Shown here: one piece after another, positions 13,928 through 21,834 of the stretch | How the letters are laid out: the number at the start of each line of letters is the position of its first letter | Position numbering within the stretch: the first letter of the stretch is position 1 | NCBI GenBank assembly: GCA_003647715.1 | Contig: QMNJ01000011.1 | Location: forward strand, 1-21,834 | Length of the DNA stretch: 21,834 nt | Source: Candidatus Coatesiibacteriota bacterium | GTDB lineage: Bacteria > RBG-13-66-14 > B26-G2 | Direction: 5' to 3' | Notes under the pieces: generated by a model | Told to the model about the DNA's origin: nothing | Seen by the model: only the letters and a program-made list of their open reading frames with translations | Database searches by the model: none | Program-made: the position numbers and the translations under genes

Positions 13928-14719
13928 ATGAATATAATTGCATGTATTAAACAGGTCCCCGATACTGAAGCAATCATACGCACAGATGCCACTAACCCCT
14001 CTAAAATTGTGGAGAGGGATATAAAGTTCATTCTTAACCCATACGATGAATACGCCATAGAAGAATCACTTCGCATCAAGGAGAAGACAGGAAATGGTGA
14101 AATAACAATCATTACCATCGGACCCGAAAGGAGTGAGACCGCCATCAGGGATGGTCTTGCGATGGGAGCTGACAATGCTATCAGAATATGGGATGACACT
14201 CTCGCCGACATAGACCCTTTCACCACAGCATTGCTTCTGTCAAAAACTATCTCGCAGATGGAATATGACCTCATAATTTGTGGCAAACAGGCAATAGATG
14301 ATGACTACATCCAAACCCCATCTATCCTGGCAGAACTTCTATCCATCCCTCAGATACAGTTCATCACCAGTCAGGAGATTAACACCTCTGAAAGAACTAT
14401 AACCTGCACCCAGGAGATAGATGGGGGTAGAAGAACAGTAAGAGCGAAACTCCCTGTAGTCATAACAACCCCAAAGGGTCTCAATGAACCAAGATATCCA
14501 TCTCTTAGGGGTAAGATGCAGGCAAAGAAGAAGGAGATACCAGTAAAATCATTAAAAGACCTGGGCATTACAGAAAATGTTATGGATTTAATAAAGATAA
14601 AGACCATGAAGTTGTCACCACCACCCTCAAGAAAAGCAGGTAGAATCCTTGAGGGAGAGCCAGAAGAGGTTGTAATAGAACTCATCCGCCTTCTAAGAGA
14701 AGAGGCAAAGGTCTTATAA
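13928..14719 (+). CDS. etfB: Electron transfer flavoprotein, beta subunit
   Basis: EtfB pairs with EtfA to carry electrons from acyl-CoA and other flavin dehydrogenases toward the quinone pool. The 263-residue protein starts MNIIACIKQVPDTE, the usual beta-subunit N-terminus, followed by KFILNPYDEYAIEE near residues 33-46. The segment CGKQAIDDD (near 120) and the AKLPVVITTPKGLNEPRYPS region near 176-195 are family hallmarks that contribute to nucleotide and interface binding. The ATG at 13928 has GGAGG five bases upstream. The etfA start is 15 bases after its stop. Whether it belongs to the classical or the electron-bifurcating group was not determined. Confidence 0.95.
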   Translation: MNIIACIKQVPDTEAIIRTDATNPSKIVERDIKFILNPYDEYAIEESLRIKEKTGNGEITIITIGPERSETAIRDGLAMGADNAIRIWDDTLADIDPFTTALLLSKTISQMEYDLIICGKQAIDDDYIQTPSILAELLSIPQIQFITSQEINTSERTITCTQEIDGGRRTVRAKLPVVITTPKGLNEPRYPSLRGKMQAKKKEIPVKSLKDLGITENVMDLIKIKTMKLSPPPSRKAGRILEGEPEEVVIELIRLLREEAKVL

Positions 14720-14734
14720 GAGAGGTAAGTTGCA

Positions 14735-15682
14735 ATGAAAGTATATGTTTTTATTGAACATAATGGTGAAGCGGTAAGAAAACCGTGCCTGGAGTTGATA
14801 GGAGGTGCAAGAAAGCACCTCCCCGAAGCAGAGATAACCGCTATGTGTGCCGGTCAGGAAATTCCTGACAGAGTAAGGCATCTTCCCGTAGATAATATAA
14901 TCCATATCAAATCGGATGCCCTCACAGATTACACATCTGAAAGACATTCCTATGCCATATCAGAAGCCCTGAAGAACAGCATCCCGGACATTATACTTAT
15001 CAGTGCCACCTTTCAGGGCAGAGACCTTGCACCACGCCTATCCGCAAAATTGAACATACCACTAATAAGTGAATGCACAGGCATAAATGTGGACAACAGC
15101 AACATAAACCTAATACATCCTATGTTTGGTGGTAGAGCCATAGCATCAGTCAGTACAACAAAAGATGAACCCTTTATCGCTACAATAAGACCAAACGCCT
15201 TCCCCTCGGTTGATGGGGAGGGTAATCCCCAGATTGAAGAGGTGAAGGTAGATATACCGGATGACATCCAAACGGTGGAGGTATTGAGTGTGGAGGATAC
15301 CACGGGCGATATGCCTGATGTTGCAGAAGCACCTATCGTTGTATCAGGAGGAAGGGGTATGAAGGGTCCCGAGAACTTCAAGATGCTGGAGGAGTTAGCA
15401 AAGGTTTTGGGTGGTGCAGTTGGTGCCTCAAGGTCTGCGGTTGACGAGGGCTGGATGCCACAGTCCCACCAGGTCGGTCAGACAGGTAAGACCATATCAC
15501 CTAACCTCTACATTGCCTGTGGAATCTCCGGAGCAATCCAGCATCGTGCGGGAATGTCATCATCAAAATGTATCGTTGCCATCAACACAGACCCCGAAGC
15601 GGAGATATTCAAGATAGCGGACTACGGAATCGTAAGCGACCTGTTCAAGATTGTCCCATTGATGATTGAAAAACTGTCCTGA
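14735..15682 (+). CDS. etfA: Electron transfer flavoprotein, alpha subunit
   Basis: EtfA carries the redox-active FAD in its C-terminal domain. The 315 residues show the N-terminal adenine-nucleotide-hydrolase-like domain (about 1-185) and then the FAD domain: VSGGRGMKGPENF near 203-215, GASRSAVDEGW near 232-242, QVGQTGKTISPNLYIACGIS near 247-266 and the HRAGMSSSKCIVAINTDP segment near 272-289. These cover the conserved FAD-binding loops. An AGAGG site lies nine bases before the ATG. It is in one operon with etfB and the membrane oxidoreductase. The arrangement is complete and there is no oddity in the sequence. Confidence 0.96.
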   Translation: MKVYVFIEHNGEAVRKPCLELIGGARKHLPEAEITAMCAGQEIPDRVRHLPVDNIIHIKSDALTDYTSERHSYAISEALKNSIPDIILISATFQGRDLAPRLSAKLNIPLISECTGINVDNSNINLIHPMFGGRAIASVSTTKDEPFIATIRPNAFPSVDGEGNPQIEEVKVDIPDDIQTVEVLSVEDTTGDMPDVAEAPIVVSGGRGMKGPENFKMLEELAKVLGGAVGASRSAVDEGWMPQSHQVGQTGKTISPNLYIACGISGAIQHRAGMSSSKCIVAINTDPEAEIFKIADYGIVSDLFKIVPLMIEKLS

Positions 15683-15702
15683 GGATAGAGGTGGTCACAA
15701 AA

Positions 15703-17679
15703 ATGAACCCAACAAGAGAGGTATTTGAAAATATCCCCCACCACAACTGGTTATACATTTTAGCAACAATCGGAGTCATCTCGCTAATATACGGCATAAC
15801 AAGAAGAATAATTCTCTGGAGAAAGGGTAAAAATATCAATAGAACAGATAGAATATCAACCCGGCTAATCAACACCATAAAGCAGATATTTATCGCACCA
15901 AAGCAATATTATCGGTCATATAGAGCAATCTTCCACCTCTTAATCTTCTGGGGTTTCGCCATCCTATTCATCGGAACAGTCCTCGTCTTTTCACACGAAT
16001 ACTTTGGTTTTGAGACCATGCACGGAAGTTTCTACCTCGCTATGTCATTCGCTCTTGACCTATTTGGAATCCTTCTCATCATCGGTTGCATTCTCGCTCT
16101 CTTCAGAAGATACATACTGCTCCCGGAGGGTCTTGATAGAAAACCCGAAGACCTATTTACACCAATACTTCTAATTCTCGTTGTACTGAGCGGTTTCCTG
16201 GTTGAGGGGGCAAGAATCTCTATCGCACAACCCTCCTTTGAAAGGTGGTCATTCGGTGGGTGGGCGATAGCATCACTATTCACGGGACTATCGGACACAA
16301 CCAGGTTAATTCTCCATAGATACCTATGGTGGGTTCATATCTCTCTCGCATCACTGTTCATAGGGCTTATACCATACCTGAAACTGTCTCACTTTCTATA
16401 TGCACCCCTCTCTATCTTCACCTCCTCACTTGAACCAAAAGGACACCTTCCCATGATAGAGGACATTGAAGAGCAGGAGGTATTCGGTGCTCCCACCATC
16501 AAGGACTTAACATATAAGGACCTGATAGATGCAGACGCATGCGTCAGATGTGGCAGGTGCCAGGAGGTCTGCCCTGCATACAACTCGGGAAAACCGCTAT
16601 CACCCAAGAAGTTTATACAGGACCTGAAACTGGAGATGAACACACTATCACGGGTTAGAAAGAATAATAATGGACTGGAGGAGATAGTCGGGCATACAAT
16701 TCAAGCAGATGAACTGTGGTCATGCACCACCTGCTTCGCCTGCCAGGAGTTCTGCCCGATATTTATTGAGCATATTCCAAAGATTGTGGAGTTGAGGAGA
16801 AGCGAGGTGTTGAATGTCAGCAGGTTCCCCGAGGAGTTGAACCTAACCTTTAAGAACCTGGAGACCAACTACAATCCTTGGGGCATCGGTTTTGCTGACA
16901 GGGATAAGTGGGCTGAGGGTCTTGACATAAAGCGGTTTGAGAAGCCAGGTGATGCAGAATACCTGCTATTTGTTGGCTGTATGGGTTCGTATGATGACCG
17001 TGCAATAAAGGCGATGAGAGCACTGGTGAGCATACTTAAGAAAGCCGGGATTGATTTCGCCATCCTTGGGACAGAGGAGCTATGCTGTGGTGACTCAGCC
17101 AGGCGCCTGGGCAATGAATATCTCTATCAGATTCTAACTATGGAGAACATTGAGAAGTTCAATGAGCGAAATATAACGAAGATAATCACCGCCTGTCCTC
17201 ATGGCTACAACACATTAAAGAATGAATACAGCAAATTTGGCTTTAAGGGAGAGATATGCCACCATACACAGATAATCACCGAGGCAATCAAAGATGGCAA
17301 CATTAATATTGGACACAAAAATAGCCCCACTATTGTATATCACGACTCCTGCTACCTTGGACGATACAACAATATATACAATGAGCCAAGAGAGATAATC
17401 AAGAGGGCAACCGGTTCAAATCCATTTGAACCGAAGAATACGAGAAGAAGCAGTTTCTGCTGTGGAGCAGGTGGAGGTAGAATGTGGATGGAGGAGACGA
17501 TTGGCAGTCGCATAAATGAGGTGCGATTTGATGAGCTTATGGGGTGTGGAACAGATGTCATTGCTGTATCCTGCCCATTCTGCCTTACAATGCTTAACGA
17601 TGGCAAGAAGGCGAAGGCGCCTGATAGCGATATTGAGATAATGGATATTGCGGAGATAGTGGAGAGGGCAATCTCTTAA
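15703..17679 (+). CDS. Membrane-bound iron-sulfur EtfAB:quinone oxidoreductase (EMO-like)
   Basis: This large protein (658 residues from ATG 15703) is modular. An N-terminal membrane region of about six segments (residues 15-240), resembling the cytochrome-b-type NarI subunit, has candidate heme histidines in the last two segments. It is followed by two 4Fe-4S ferredoxin clusters, with cysteines at about 280, 283, 286, 290 and 341, 344, 347, 351. Two HdrB/HdrD-like CCG domains complete it, with motifs ELCCGD, DSCYLG, SFCCGAGGG and SCPFC. This layout matches EtfAB:menaquinone oxidoreductases that pass electrons from EtfAB to quinone. It directly follows etfBA. A GTG at 15691 is in frame, but AGAGGTGG at 15687-15694 favours ATG 15703. 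Confidence 0.9.
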   Translation: MNPTREVFENIPHHNWLYILATIGVISLIYGITRRIILWRKGKNINRTDRISTRLINTIKQIFIAPKQYYRSYRAIFHLLIFWGFAILFIGTVLVFSHEYFGFETMHGSFYLAMSFALDLFGILLIIGCILALFRRYILLPEGLDRKPEDLFTPILLILVVLSGFLVEGARISIAQPSFERWSFGGWAIASLFTGLSDTTRLILHRYLWWVHISLASLFIGLIPYLKLSHFLYAPLSIFTSSLEPKGHLPMIEDIEEQEVFGAPTIKDLTYKDLIDADACVRCGRCQEVCPAYNSGKPLSPKKFIQDLKLEMNTLSRVRKNNNGLEEIVGHTIQADELWSCTTCFACQEFCPIFIEHIPKIVELRRSEVLNVSRFPEELNLTFKNLETNYNPWGIGFADRDKWAEGLDIKRFEKPGDAEYLLFVGCMGSYDDRAIKAMRALVSILKKAGIDFAILGTEELCCGDSARRLGNEYLYQILTMENIEKFNERNITKIITACPHGYNTLKNEYSKFGFKGEICHHTQIITEAIKDGNINIGHKNSPTIVYHDSCYLGRYNNIYNEPREIIKRATGSNPFEPKNTRRSSFCCGAGGGRMWMEETIGSRINEVRFDELMGCGTDVIAVSCPFCLTMLNDGKKAKAPDSDIEIMDIAEIVERAIS

Positions 17680-17714
17680 TAAAAAAATTATACTACAGGA
17701 GGATTACCAGAAGT

Positions 17715-18794
17715 ATGGCTAAATACAGGATAGCGAGGATACCGGGGGATGATTCGGGGCATGATGTGATGGAAGCGTGTATGATAGCCCTTGAGCCACT
17801 CGGTCTTGATGTGGAGTGGGTAGATGCTGATGCTGGCTGGTGTATGTGGGAAAAGTATGGCAATACTGTGCCTGAGAAGACATGGGAGGTTCTTCGTTCA
17901 ACCGACTGTTGTCTCTTCGGCTCTATCACATCTCGCCCAAATGTGCCAGGATTTAAGAGCGCCATACTCCAGATAAGGCAGGGTATGGACCTATACTGCA
18001 ACCTTCGTCCTGTCAAGGCATATAAAGGCGTGCCATTGAATTATCGTGATGACATAGACATGGTCATATTCAGGGAGAACACAGAGGGGCTATACAGCGG
18101 TCTTGACTATGACCAGATACCAGATGAAGCCCTTGCACTCAAAGCGGTAAAAGAGAAACTTGGAGATGTTCTTCCCGATGAGGCGTCTATGTCTATAAGA
18201 TTGTTTACAAGAAAAGCATGCAGGCGAATAGCAGTATCGGCATTTGAGTATGCCAATAAATATGGCAGAAAGCGTGTAACTGCCGTTCACAAGGCGAATG
18301 TGATAAGAGCCACCTGTGGTATGTTCCTGGAGGAGGCGAGAAAGGTCGCAGAGAACTACCCCGAGATTGAATATGAGGAGCAGAATGTGGATGCAACGGC
18401 AATGTGGCTCATAAAGAACCCCGAGTGGTATGATGTATTGGTTACGACAAATATGTTCGGAGACATCATATCTGATGAAGCAGCTCAGTTGGTAGGTGGC
18501 TTGGGCTTCTCCAGTTCTGGCAATATAGGTGATGAGTATGCCCTGTTTGAGCCGACACACGGCTCCGCACCTAAATATGCTGGGCAATACAGGTTAAACC
18601 CCACTGCTATGATACTCTCGGCGAAGTTGATGCTGGAATGGCTCGGCGAGATGGAGATGGCTTCAAGATTAGAAGGCGGTATCATCAAGGTGCTTGAAAG
18701 GTTGAACCCTAATGAGGTAACATACGACCTTGGAGGTAGCGCAACAAGTTTAGAGATGGCAAGGGCAATAGCAGATGCTATTGAACAATCATAG
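17715..18794 (+). CDS. Isocitrate/isopropylmalate dehydrogenase-family enzyme
   Basis: This beta-decarboxylating dehydrogenase has 359 residues. The family's metal and substrate loops are visible: IRQGMDLYCNLRPV at 87-100, VIFRENTEGLYSG near 116-128, KANVIRATCGMF near 196-207, and EPTHGSAPKYAGQ near 279-291. Lys-Tyr in APKYAGQ matches the NADP-type E. coli isocitrate dehydrogenase rather than the NAD-type Asp of isopropylmalate dehydrogenase. By eye the E. coli Ser113, Arg119 and Arg129 match Ser82, Arg88 and Arg98, but the Asn115 position is Ile84, so the substrate is uncertain. AGGAGG stands 11 bases before the ATG, 35 bases after the Fe-S oxidoreductase. Isocitrate is the likeliest substrate; homoisocitrate or isopropylmalate cannot be excluded. 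Confidence 0.85.
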   Translation: MAKYRIARIPGDDSGHDVMEACMIALEPLGLDVEWVDADAGWCMWEKYGNTVPEKTWEVLRSTDCCLFGSITSRPNVPGFKSAILQIRQGMDLYCNLRPVKAYKGVPLNYRDDIDMVIFRENTEGLYSGLDYDQIPDEALALKAVKEKLGDVLPDEASMSIRLFTRKACRRIAVSAFEYANKYGRKRVTAVHKANVIRATCGMFLEEARKVAENYPEIEYEEQNVDATAMWLIKNPEWYDVLVTTNMFGDIISDEAAQLVGGLGFSSSGNIGDEYALFEPTHGSAPKYAGQYRLNPTAMILSAKLMLEWLGEMEMASRLEGGIIKVLERLNPNEVTYDLGGSATSLEMARAIADAIEQS

Positions 18795-18824
18795 GTCATA
18801 GATAATATTTTTCAGGGAGGAGTT

Positions 18825-19379
18825 ATGATAAGAGAAGGAATATTGAGCTTTACATCTGAAGAGCGACAAGCCCTTATACTTAATGCTTTAAAGATTATAT
18901 TCTTCACCTCTCTTCTATCCCTCTCCGCATTGATAAGGATACCCCTTCCGTTCACACCCGTTCCCTTTACACTTCAGGTATTTATAGTAGCGCTTTCAGT
19001 TCTGTATCTGGGACGATTATCTACTGTATCAACTGCGCTCTACCTGCTTATTGGAGCTGTCGGCATCCCCGTATTCAGTGGTGGAACTGGTGGACTTGCA
19101 CATCTTGCAGGTCCAACTGGTGGCTATCTGTATGGATTTGTTGTTGGAGCGTTTATAGGCGGTTTAATATCGGAGAGGGGTGGGATTATATATAAGACAC
19201 TTTCACTGATAATTGCATTACTTATCATATACCTCTGTGGATGTTTTCATCTGATATTAATATACAGGGCAGTGTTAAAAACAGCAATAACACTTGGAGC
19301 GGTTCCATTTGTTGTAGCGGATTTAGTGAAGATAGCAATGTCTCTGGGTATTTACAGAACTATTGGGAAAATAATGTAG
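18825..19379 (+). CDS. bioY: BioY biotin transporter substrate-binding component
   Basis: BioY is the membrane S component that captures biotin for an ECF-type transporter. The 184 residues contain five or six hydrophobic segments. The family core IRIPLPFTPVPFTLQVFIV lies at about residues 43-61. LGRLSTVSTALYLLIGAVGIP and GGTGGLAHLAGPTGGYLYGF follow, the last being the best-known BioY motif. The end has VPFVVADLVKI. GGGAGG stands ahead of the ATG and the gene follows the dehydrogenase by 30 bases. The energising ATPase and T component (bioMN/ecfAAT) are not in the window. Placement at the end of an electron-transfer operon is unusual but can be explained by biotin-dependent carboxylases acting on acyl-CoA. 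Confidence 0.93.
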   Translation: MIREGILSFTSEERQALILNALKIIFFTSLLSLSALIRIPLPFTPVPFTLQVFIVALSVLYLGRLSTVSTALYLLIGAVGIPVFSGGTGGLAHLAGPTGGYLYGFVVGAFIGGLISERGGIIYKTLSLIIALLIIYLCGCFHLILIYRAVLKTAITLGAVPFVVADLVKIAMSLGIYRTIGKIM

Positions 19380-19428
19380 ATTGGCAAAGTGAACACAACA
19401 CCTCTCTTTTTTTAGATAACGCTTACTT

Positions 19429-20070
19429 TCATTCACACTTTATATACTCTTTAATGGCATCATACTTGGAATAACCAATGCCTTTTACATTCAATAATTC
19501 GCTCTTGCTTCTAAATCCTCCTGCATTTTCCCTATACCTTACTATCTCGCCCGCCAGGACATCACCTATACCTGGAAGGGATGATAACTCTTCAACGGTG
19601 GCTTTATTGATGTCTATTATAGGTCCCTGGTATGAACTGACTGTAACATCGGAACGAGCGTCTTCATAACCATTAGGACCGATATCAATATATCTGTCTG
19701 GCTCATCAAGTGGAGCCCCCTTCTCAGGGACATATATCCTCATCCCCTCCGCCACTGGCAGAACCAGATTCAATGCCCTCGGCTCCCCATTACTCAAAGC
19801 CCCACCTGCAAATTCAATCGCATCCTTAACCCTGCTCCCAGCAGGAATCTCGTATATACCCGGCTTGTTGACAAACCCCTCCACCTGAACATTGAAGACA
19901 AGATGTTCCTGCTCTTCTCCAGAATCAGAGATATTGAACTCAACCACCTCCGAGTGTGCACCGATGATATGCCTTCCCCTCAAAACTCGTATGGTTGCAC
20001 CAGAAAGAAATATTACTATCACAACCACCAGATATATCTTCTCTCTTCTGGAAAGAAATGAATCAAGCAT
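19429..20070 (-). CDS. comEA: ComEA-like DNA-binding protein with SLBB and helix-hairpin-helix domains
   Basis: ComEA proteins bind DNA in the envelope and support natural transformation. The 213-residue protein has an N-terminal membrane anchor (about residues 12-29). An SLBB domain follows at about 57-113 (VQVEGFVNKPGIYEIPAGSR onward). Two helix-hairpin-helix motifs fill 150-212: DINKATVEELSSLPGIGD and SKSELLNVKGIGYSKYDAI. This is the layout of the Gram-positive-type ComEA with SLBB, more elaborate than the short HhH-only ComEA of many didermic bacteria. It begins 3 bases after the PP-loop gene's stop with only a weak ribosome-binding site, suggesting coupling. No comEC or other competence gene is in view. 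Confidence 0.88.
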   Translation of the reverse strand: MLDSFLSRREKIYLVVVIVIFLSGATIRVLRGRHIIGAHSEVVEFNISDSGEEQEHLVFNVQVEGFVNKPGIYEIPAGSRVKDAIEFAGGALSNGEPRALNLVLPVAEGMRIYVPEKGAPLDEPDRYIDIGPNGYEDARSDVTVSSYQGPIIDINKATVEELSSLPGIGDVLAGEIVRYRENAGGFRSKSELLNVKGIGYSKYDAIKEYIKCE

Positions 20071-20073
20071 ACT

Positions 20074-21051
20074 TTACTTTACCATAAGTTCTCTAACCCT
20101 ACTATCTTCTAATCTCTTTGCTAACAATTCAAGTTCCAAGCCCCCTCTGTTCACTCTCACCCTCACATCGCCTTCGCCATCGCAGTATCGTGCCATTATA
20201 GAAGATGCAAGTTCAATATCGTCATCACCGATGAGAAGGCAGGTTGGTCCCATATCTTTTTTTGGTTCAAGAAGAATATATTCATCACCAGAAAAACCCT
20301 CCAGAACCTTATTCTCGCTCTCATTTCTACCTACAATCAACCTGCTACCAGATGGAAGACGAAAATGCCTGCCATATCTGAACAGATGGAGAAGCTCTAA
20401 ACTCAACTCCTTATGCTCCATCGCCTCCTCCACCTTCCTTGCATATGCGACATCGGTCAGAAGGCAACCGCCCGCCGGAGAAGGTATAAATTCCAGACCA
20501 TATACCTCCGCAAGCTCCAACTGCCTGCTCCTCGACCTGCCCTTTATATCAAGCAACCTATCCCGGTCAACTCTACCATCAATTTCAACCTCTGTTGGCT
20601 TGAGCAACTTAGCAGAAAGGGGTCGCAAAAGCATCCCTTCAAGCCCTGACTCCTTCTCAATAATGTCTAGTGCCCCTTTACTCTGAGACATGGGTCTCTC
20701 GCCAAGAACATCGCCAGTAAAGACAAACTCCGCTCCTATCTCAACCATAAGGTTCTTTCCTGCTCTCAACATATATATGTGACAATCAATGCAGGGGTTC
20801 ATCTGTGAGCCATAGCCATGCTTCGGTGCCATTAATATATTAAGGAAATCAGATGATAATTCCTCTACAACCAACTCTGCACCCCTATCTCTCAAGGTTC
20901 TAAAGGACTTCTCTACAGCATTAATTTCTGATACGATGAATGGTGCGTTTATATGGAGACATATAACCTGAATGTTCTGGTCAAGAATTAGATGACAAGC
21001 AATTATGCTATCCAACCCACCAGAAAAGAGTCCGACCGCTTTCATACTCAT
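20074..21051 (-). CDS. PP-loop ATP pyrophosphatase, tRNA thiouridylase-like
   Basis: The protein belongs to the adenylating PP-loop family (ThiI, MnmA and TtuA relatives), which activates a tRNA base for sulfur insertion. The P-loop FSGGLDS is at residues 9-15. Cysteines that could carry sulfur or a cluster sit at Cys87 and Cys90 (MNPCIDCH) and Cys196 (SPAGGCLLTD). TGDVLGERPMSQ at 112-123 is another family hallmark. The C-terminal third (about 240-325) is an extra domain of unassigned role. The length, 325 residues, is usual for this subgroup, often annotated as ThiI-like or thiouridylase-like. The start ATG 21051 could equally be ATG 21045. The TPR gene ends 41 bases upstream and comEA begins 3 bases after. 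The exact tRNA target is not certain. Confidence 0.82.
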   Translation of the reverse strand: MSMKAVGLFSGGLDSIIACHLILDQNIQVICLHINAPFIVSEINAVEKSFRTLRDRGAELVVEELSSDFLNILMAPKHGYGSQMNPCIDCHIYMLRAGKNLMVEIGAEFVFTGDVLGERPMSQSKGALDIIEKESGLEGMLLRPLSAKLLKPTEVEIDGRVDRDRLLDIKGRSRSRQLELAEVYGLEFIPSPAGGCLLTDVAYARKVEEAMEHKELSLELLHLFRYGRHFRLPSGSRLIVGRNESENKVLEGFSGDEYILLEPKKDMGPTCLLIGDDDIELASSIMARYCDGEGDVRVRVNRGGLELELLAKRLEDSRVRELMVK

Positions 21052-21092
21052 TTGATTATAACAATAAAGAAATACTTATGGTCACTTACTGA

Positions 21093-21834
21093 TTATCTCT
21101 CAAGGGTCTCCCTTCCCATTTTTGCCACATACTCCGCCTGCCAGTTATCCATCTTACTGAACAGACGCTCCGCTTTATGAAATGCCTCTTTCGCTTCATC
21201 CATCTTTCCCAGGTCCCTAGAGATAGTGCCCAGAAGCAACTGCGCCCTGGCAAGACCTATCTTGTCCTTTATATTAATGGCTATCTCTACTGCTTTACGG
21301 GCATCAATTAGTGCCTTCTTGAGTTTTCCAGATTTATATAATATCTGAGCAGAGAGAAAATATGTCTCCGCAAGGTATATTTTATCCCTCTTCTTCCACT
21401 CCTTCTTGCAATACTGTATATCCTGAAGCGCCTCCTCATAATAGCCAGAATTATACTTACTAAGCGCCTCAATGTATCTTTCAAAAACACCAGTGTTCTT
21501 CTTCAATTCCTTTAGCAACTCTGAATCCAATCTCCTATTCAAAAGATACGAATTCATAACCAGAACCTGTAAAATAGACATCTTCAACCTAATGTTCCTT
21601 GAATCCACAAGAAGGCGAATTGCAACTTTTAACCTGCGATTTGACTTCTCAAATTCACCTCTCCTGTGGAAAACCAGCGACATTAAATAATAACACTTCG
21701 CTCTTCCATCTCTGTCAGCCCTCTTCCGAGATATCCTAATTGCCTCCTCCACCACCTTCTCTGCCTTCAACAGCTCACCACGAACTATGAATATATAACC
21801 AAGAACTATAAGATAATCAAATCTCAAATCCAAA
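21093..21834 (-). CDS. TPR-repeat protein, N-terminus beyond the window edge
   Basis: This open frame runs off the right edge, so the N-terminal part is missing; 246 residues are seen. It consists of helical repeats of about 34-40 residues with typical TPR spacing: for example AKCYYLMSLVFHRRGEFEKS, EALQDIQYCKKEWKKRDKIY, AETYFLSAQILYKSGKLKKA and ARAQLLLGTISRDLGKMDEA. Such repeats mediate protein-protein contacts. No catalytic domain is visible, but a kinase, cyclase or DNA-binding domain could lie in the missing part. It is upstream of the PP-loop gene on the same strand with 41 bases between them. Confidence 0.85.
   Translation of the reverse strand, partial: LDLRFDYLIVLGYIFIVRGELLKAEKVVEEAIRISRKRADRDGRAKCYYLMSLVFHRRGEFEKSNRRLKVAIRLLVDSRNIRLKMSILQVLVMNSYLLNRRLDSELLKELKKNTGVFERYIEALSKYNSGYYEEALQDIQYCKKEWKKRDKIYLAETYFLSAQILYKSGKLKKALIDARKAVEIAINIKDKIGLARAQLLLGTISRDLGKMDEAKEAFHKAERLFSKMDNWQAEYVAKMGRETLER

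Noticed and set aside
19385..19442. AAAGTG and CACTTT arms between bioY and comEA as a possible convergent terminator
   Set aside because: Six base pairs with a loop of over 40 bases and no suitable T-run after the arm; not convincing.
19892..20686. 264-residue plus-strand frame across the PP-loop and ComEA genes
   Set aside because: Shadow frame: Ser/Leu-rich composition with no ribosome-binding site, opposite two well-recognised genes.
21045..21060. TATAAT (minus strand, 21060-21055) three bases before the PP-loop gene's ATG, suggesting a leaderless promoter
   Set aside because: No acceptable -35 box at 16-18 bases and the region is AT-rich; transcription would have to start at or inside the start codon.

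Overview
The window looks like chromosomal DNA from a didermic (outer-membrane) bacterium with compact, moderately AT-rich, tightly packed operons. The didermic inference rests on two tandem ExbB/TolQ and two ExbD/TolR genes, two predicted lipoproteins and a BamB-like propeller. The phylum cannot be fixed from the sequence. The mixture of PPi-type phosphofructokinase, bactofilin, an EtfAB:quinone oxidoreductase and an exported AMMECR1 protein would suit an uncultivated anaerobic lineage, but that is inference. No insertion sequence, phage gene, integrase, CRISPR array or rRNA was seen.

Layout. (1) 44-3474, plus strand: a glycolytic cluster with a PPi-type phosphofructokinase, class II fructose-bisphosphate aldolase, an ATP-type phosphofructokinase and a bactofilin. 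(2) 3522-8935, minus strand: an AMMECR1-domain lipoprotein, a cyclic-nucleotide-binding protein, an HU/IHF protein, a 57-residue small ORF, a UbiB-like kinase and a membrane-anchored sulfatase-fold enzyme. (3) 9058-11308, plus strand: tRNA-Arg(ACG), a DUF302-like protein, an eight-repeat PQQ-type propeller lipoprotein and a metallo-beta-lactamase-fold hydrolase. (4) 11365-13788, minus strand: the order exbB, exbB, exbD, exbD, ending in a clear intrinsic terminator. (5) 13928-19379, plus strand: etfB, etfA, a membrane iron-sulfur EtfAB:quinone oxidoreductase, an isocitrate/isopropylmalate dehydrogenase-family enzyme and BioY. This operon is driven by a perfect-consensus sigma-70 promoter divergent from the exb promoter. 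(6) 19429 to the window end, minus strand: a TPR protein cut by the edge, a PP-loop thiouridylase-like protein and a ComEA-like DNA-binding protein.

How the genes fit together. The first cluster puts a reversible, pyrophosphate-using step and an irreversible ATP-using step of the same reaction on either side of aldolase, which would allow flux in both directions. The Etf operon couples soluble dehydrogenases to the membrane quinone pool. The exb cluster is a proton-driven motor without a visible TonB or TolA partner. No wholly new system is evident. The items most worth a second look are the PPi/ATP phosphofructokinase pair, the doubled exb motor genes, the exported AMMECR1 protein next to a cyclic-nucleotide sensor, the tRNA whose 3' end lies 7 bases from a start codon, and the small ORF with a nearby 10-bp inverted repeat.
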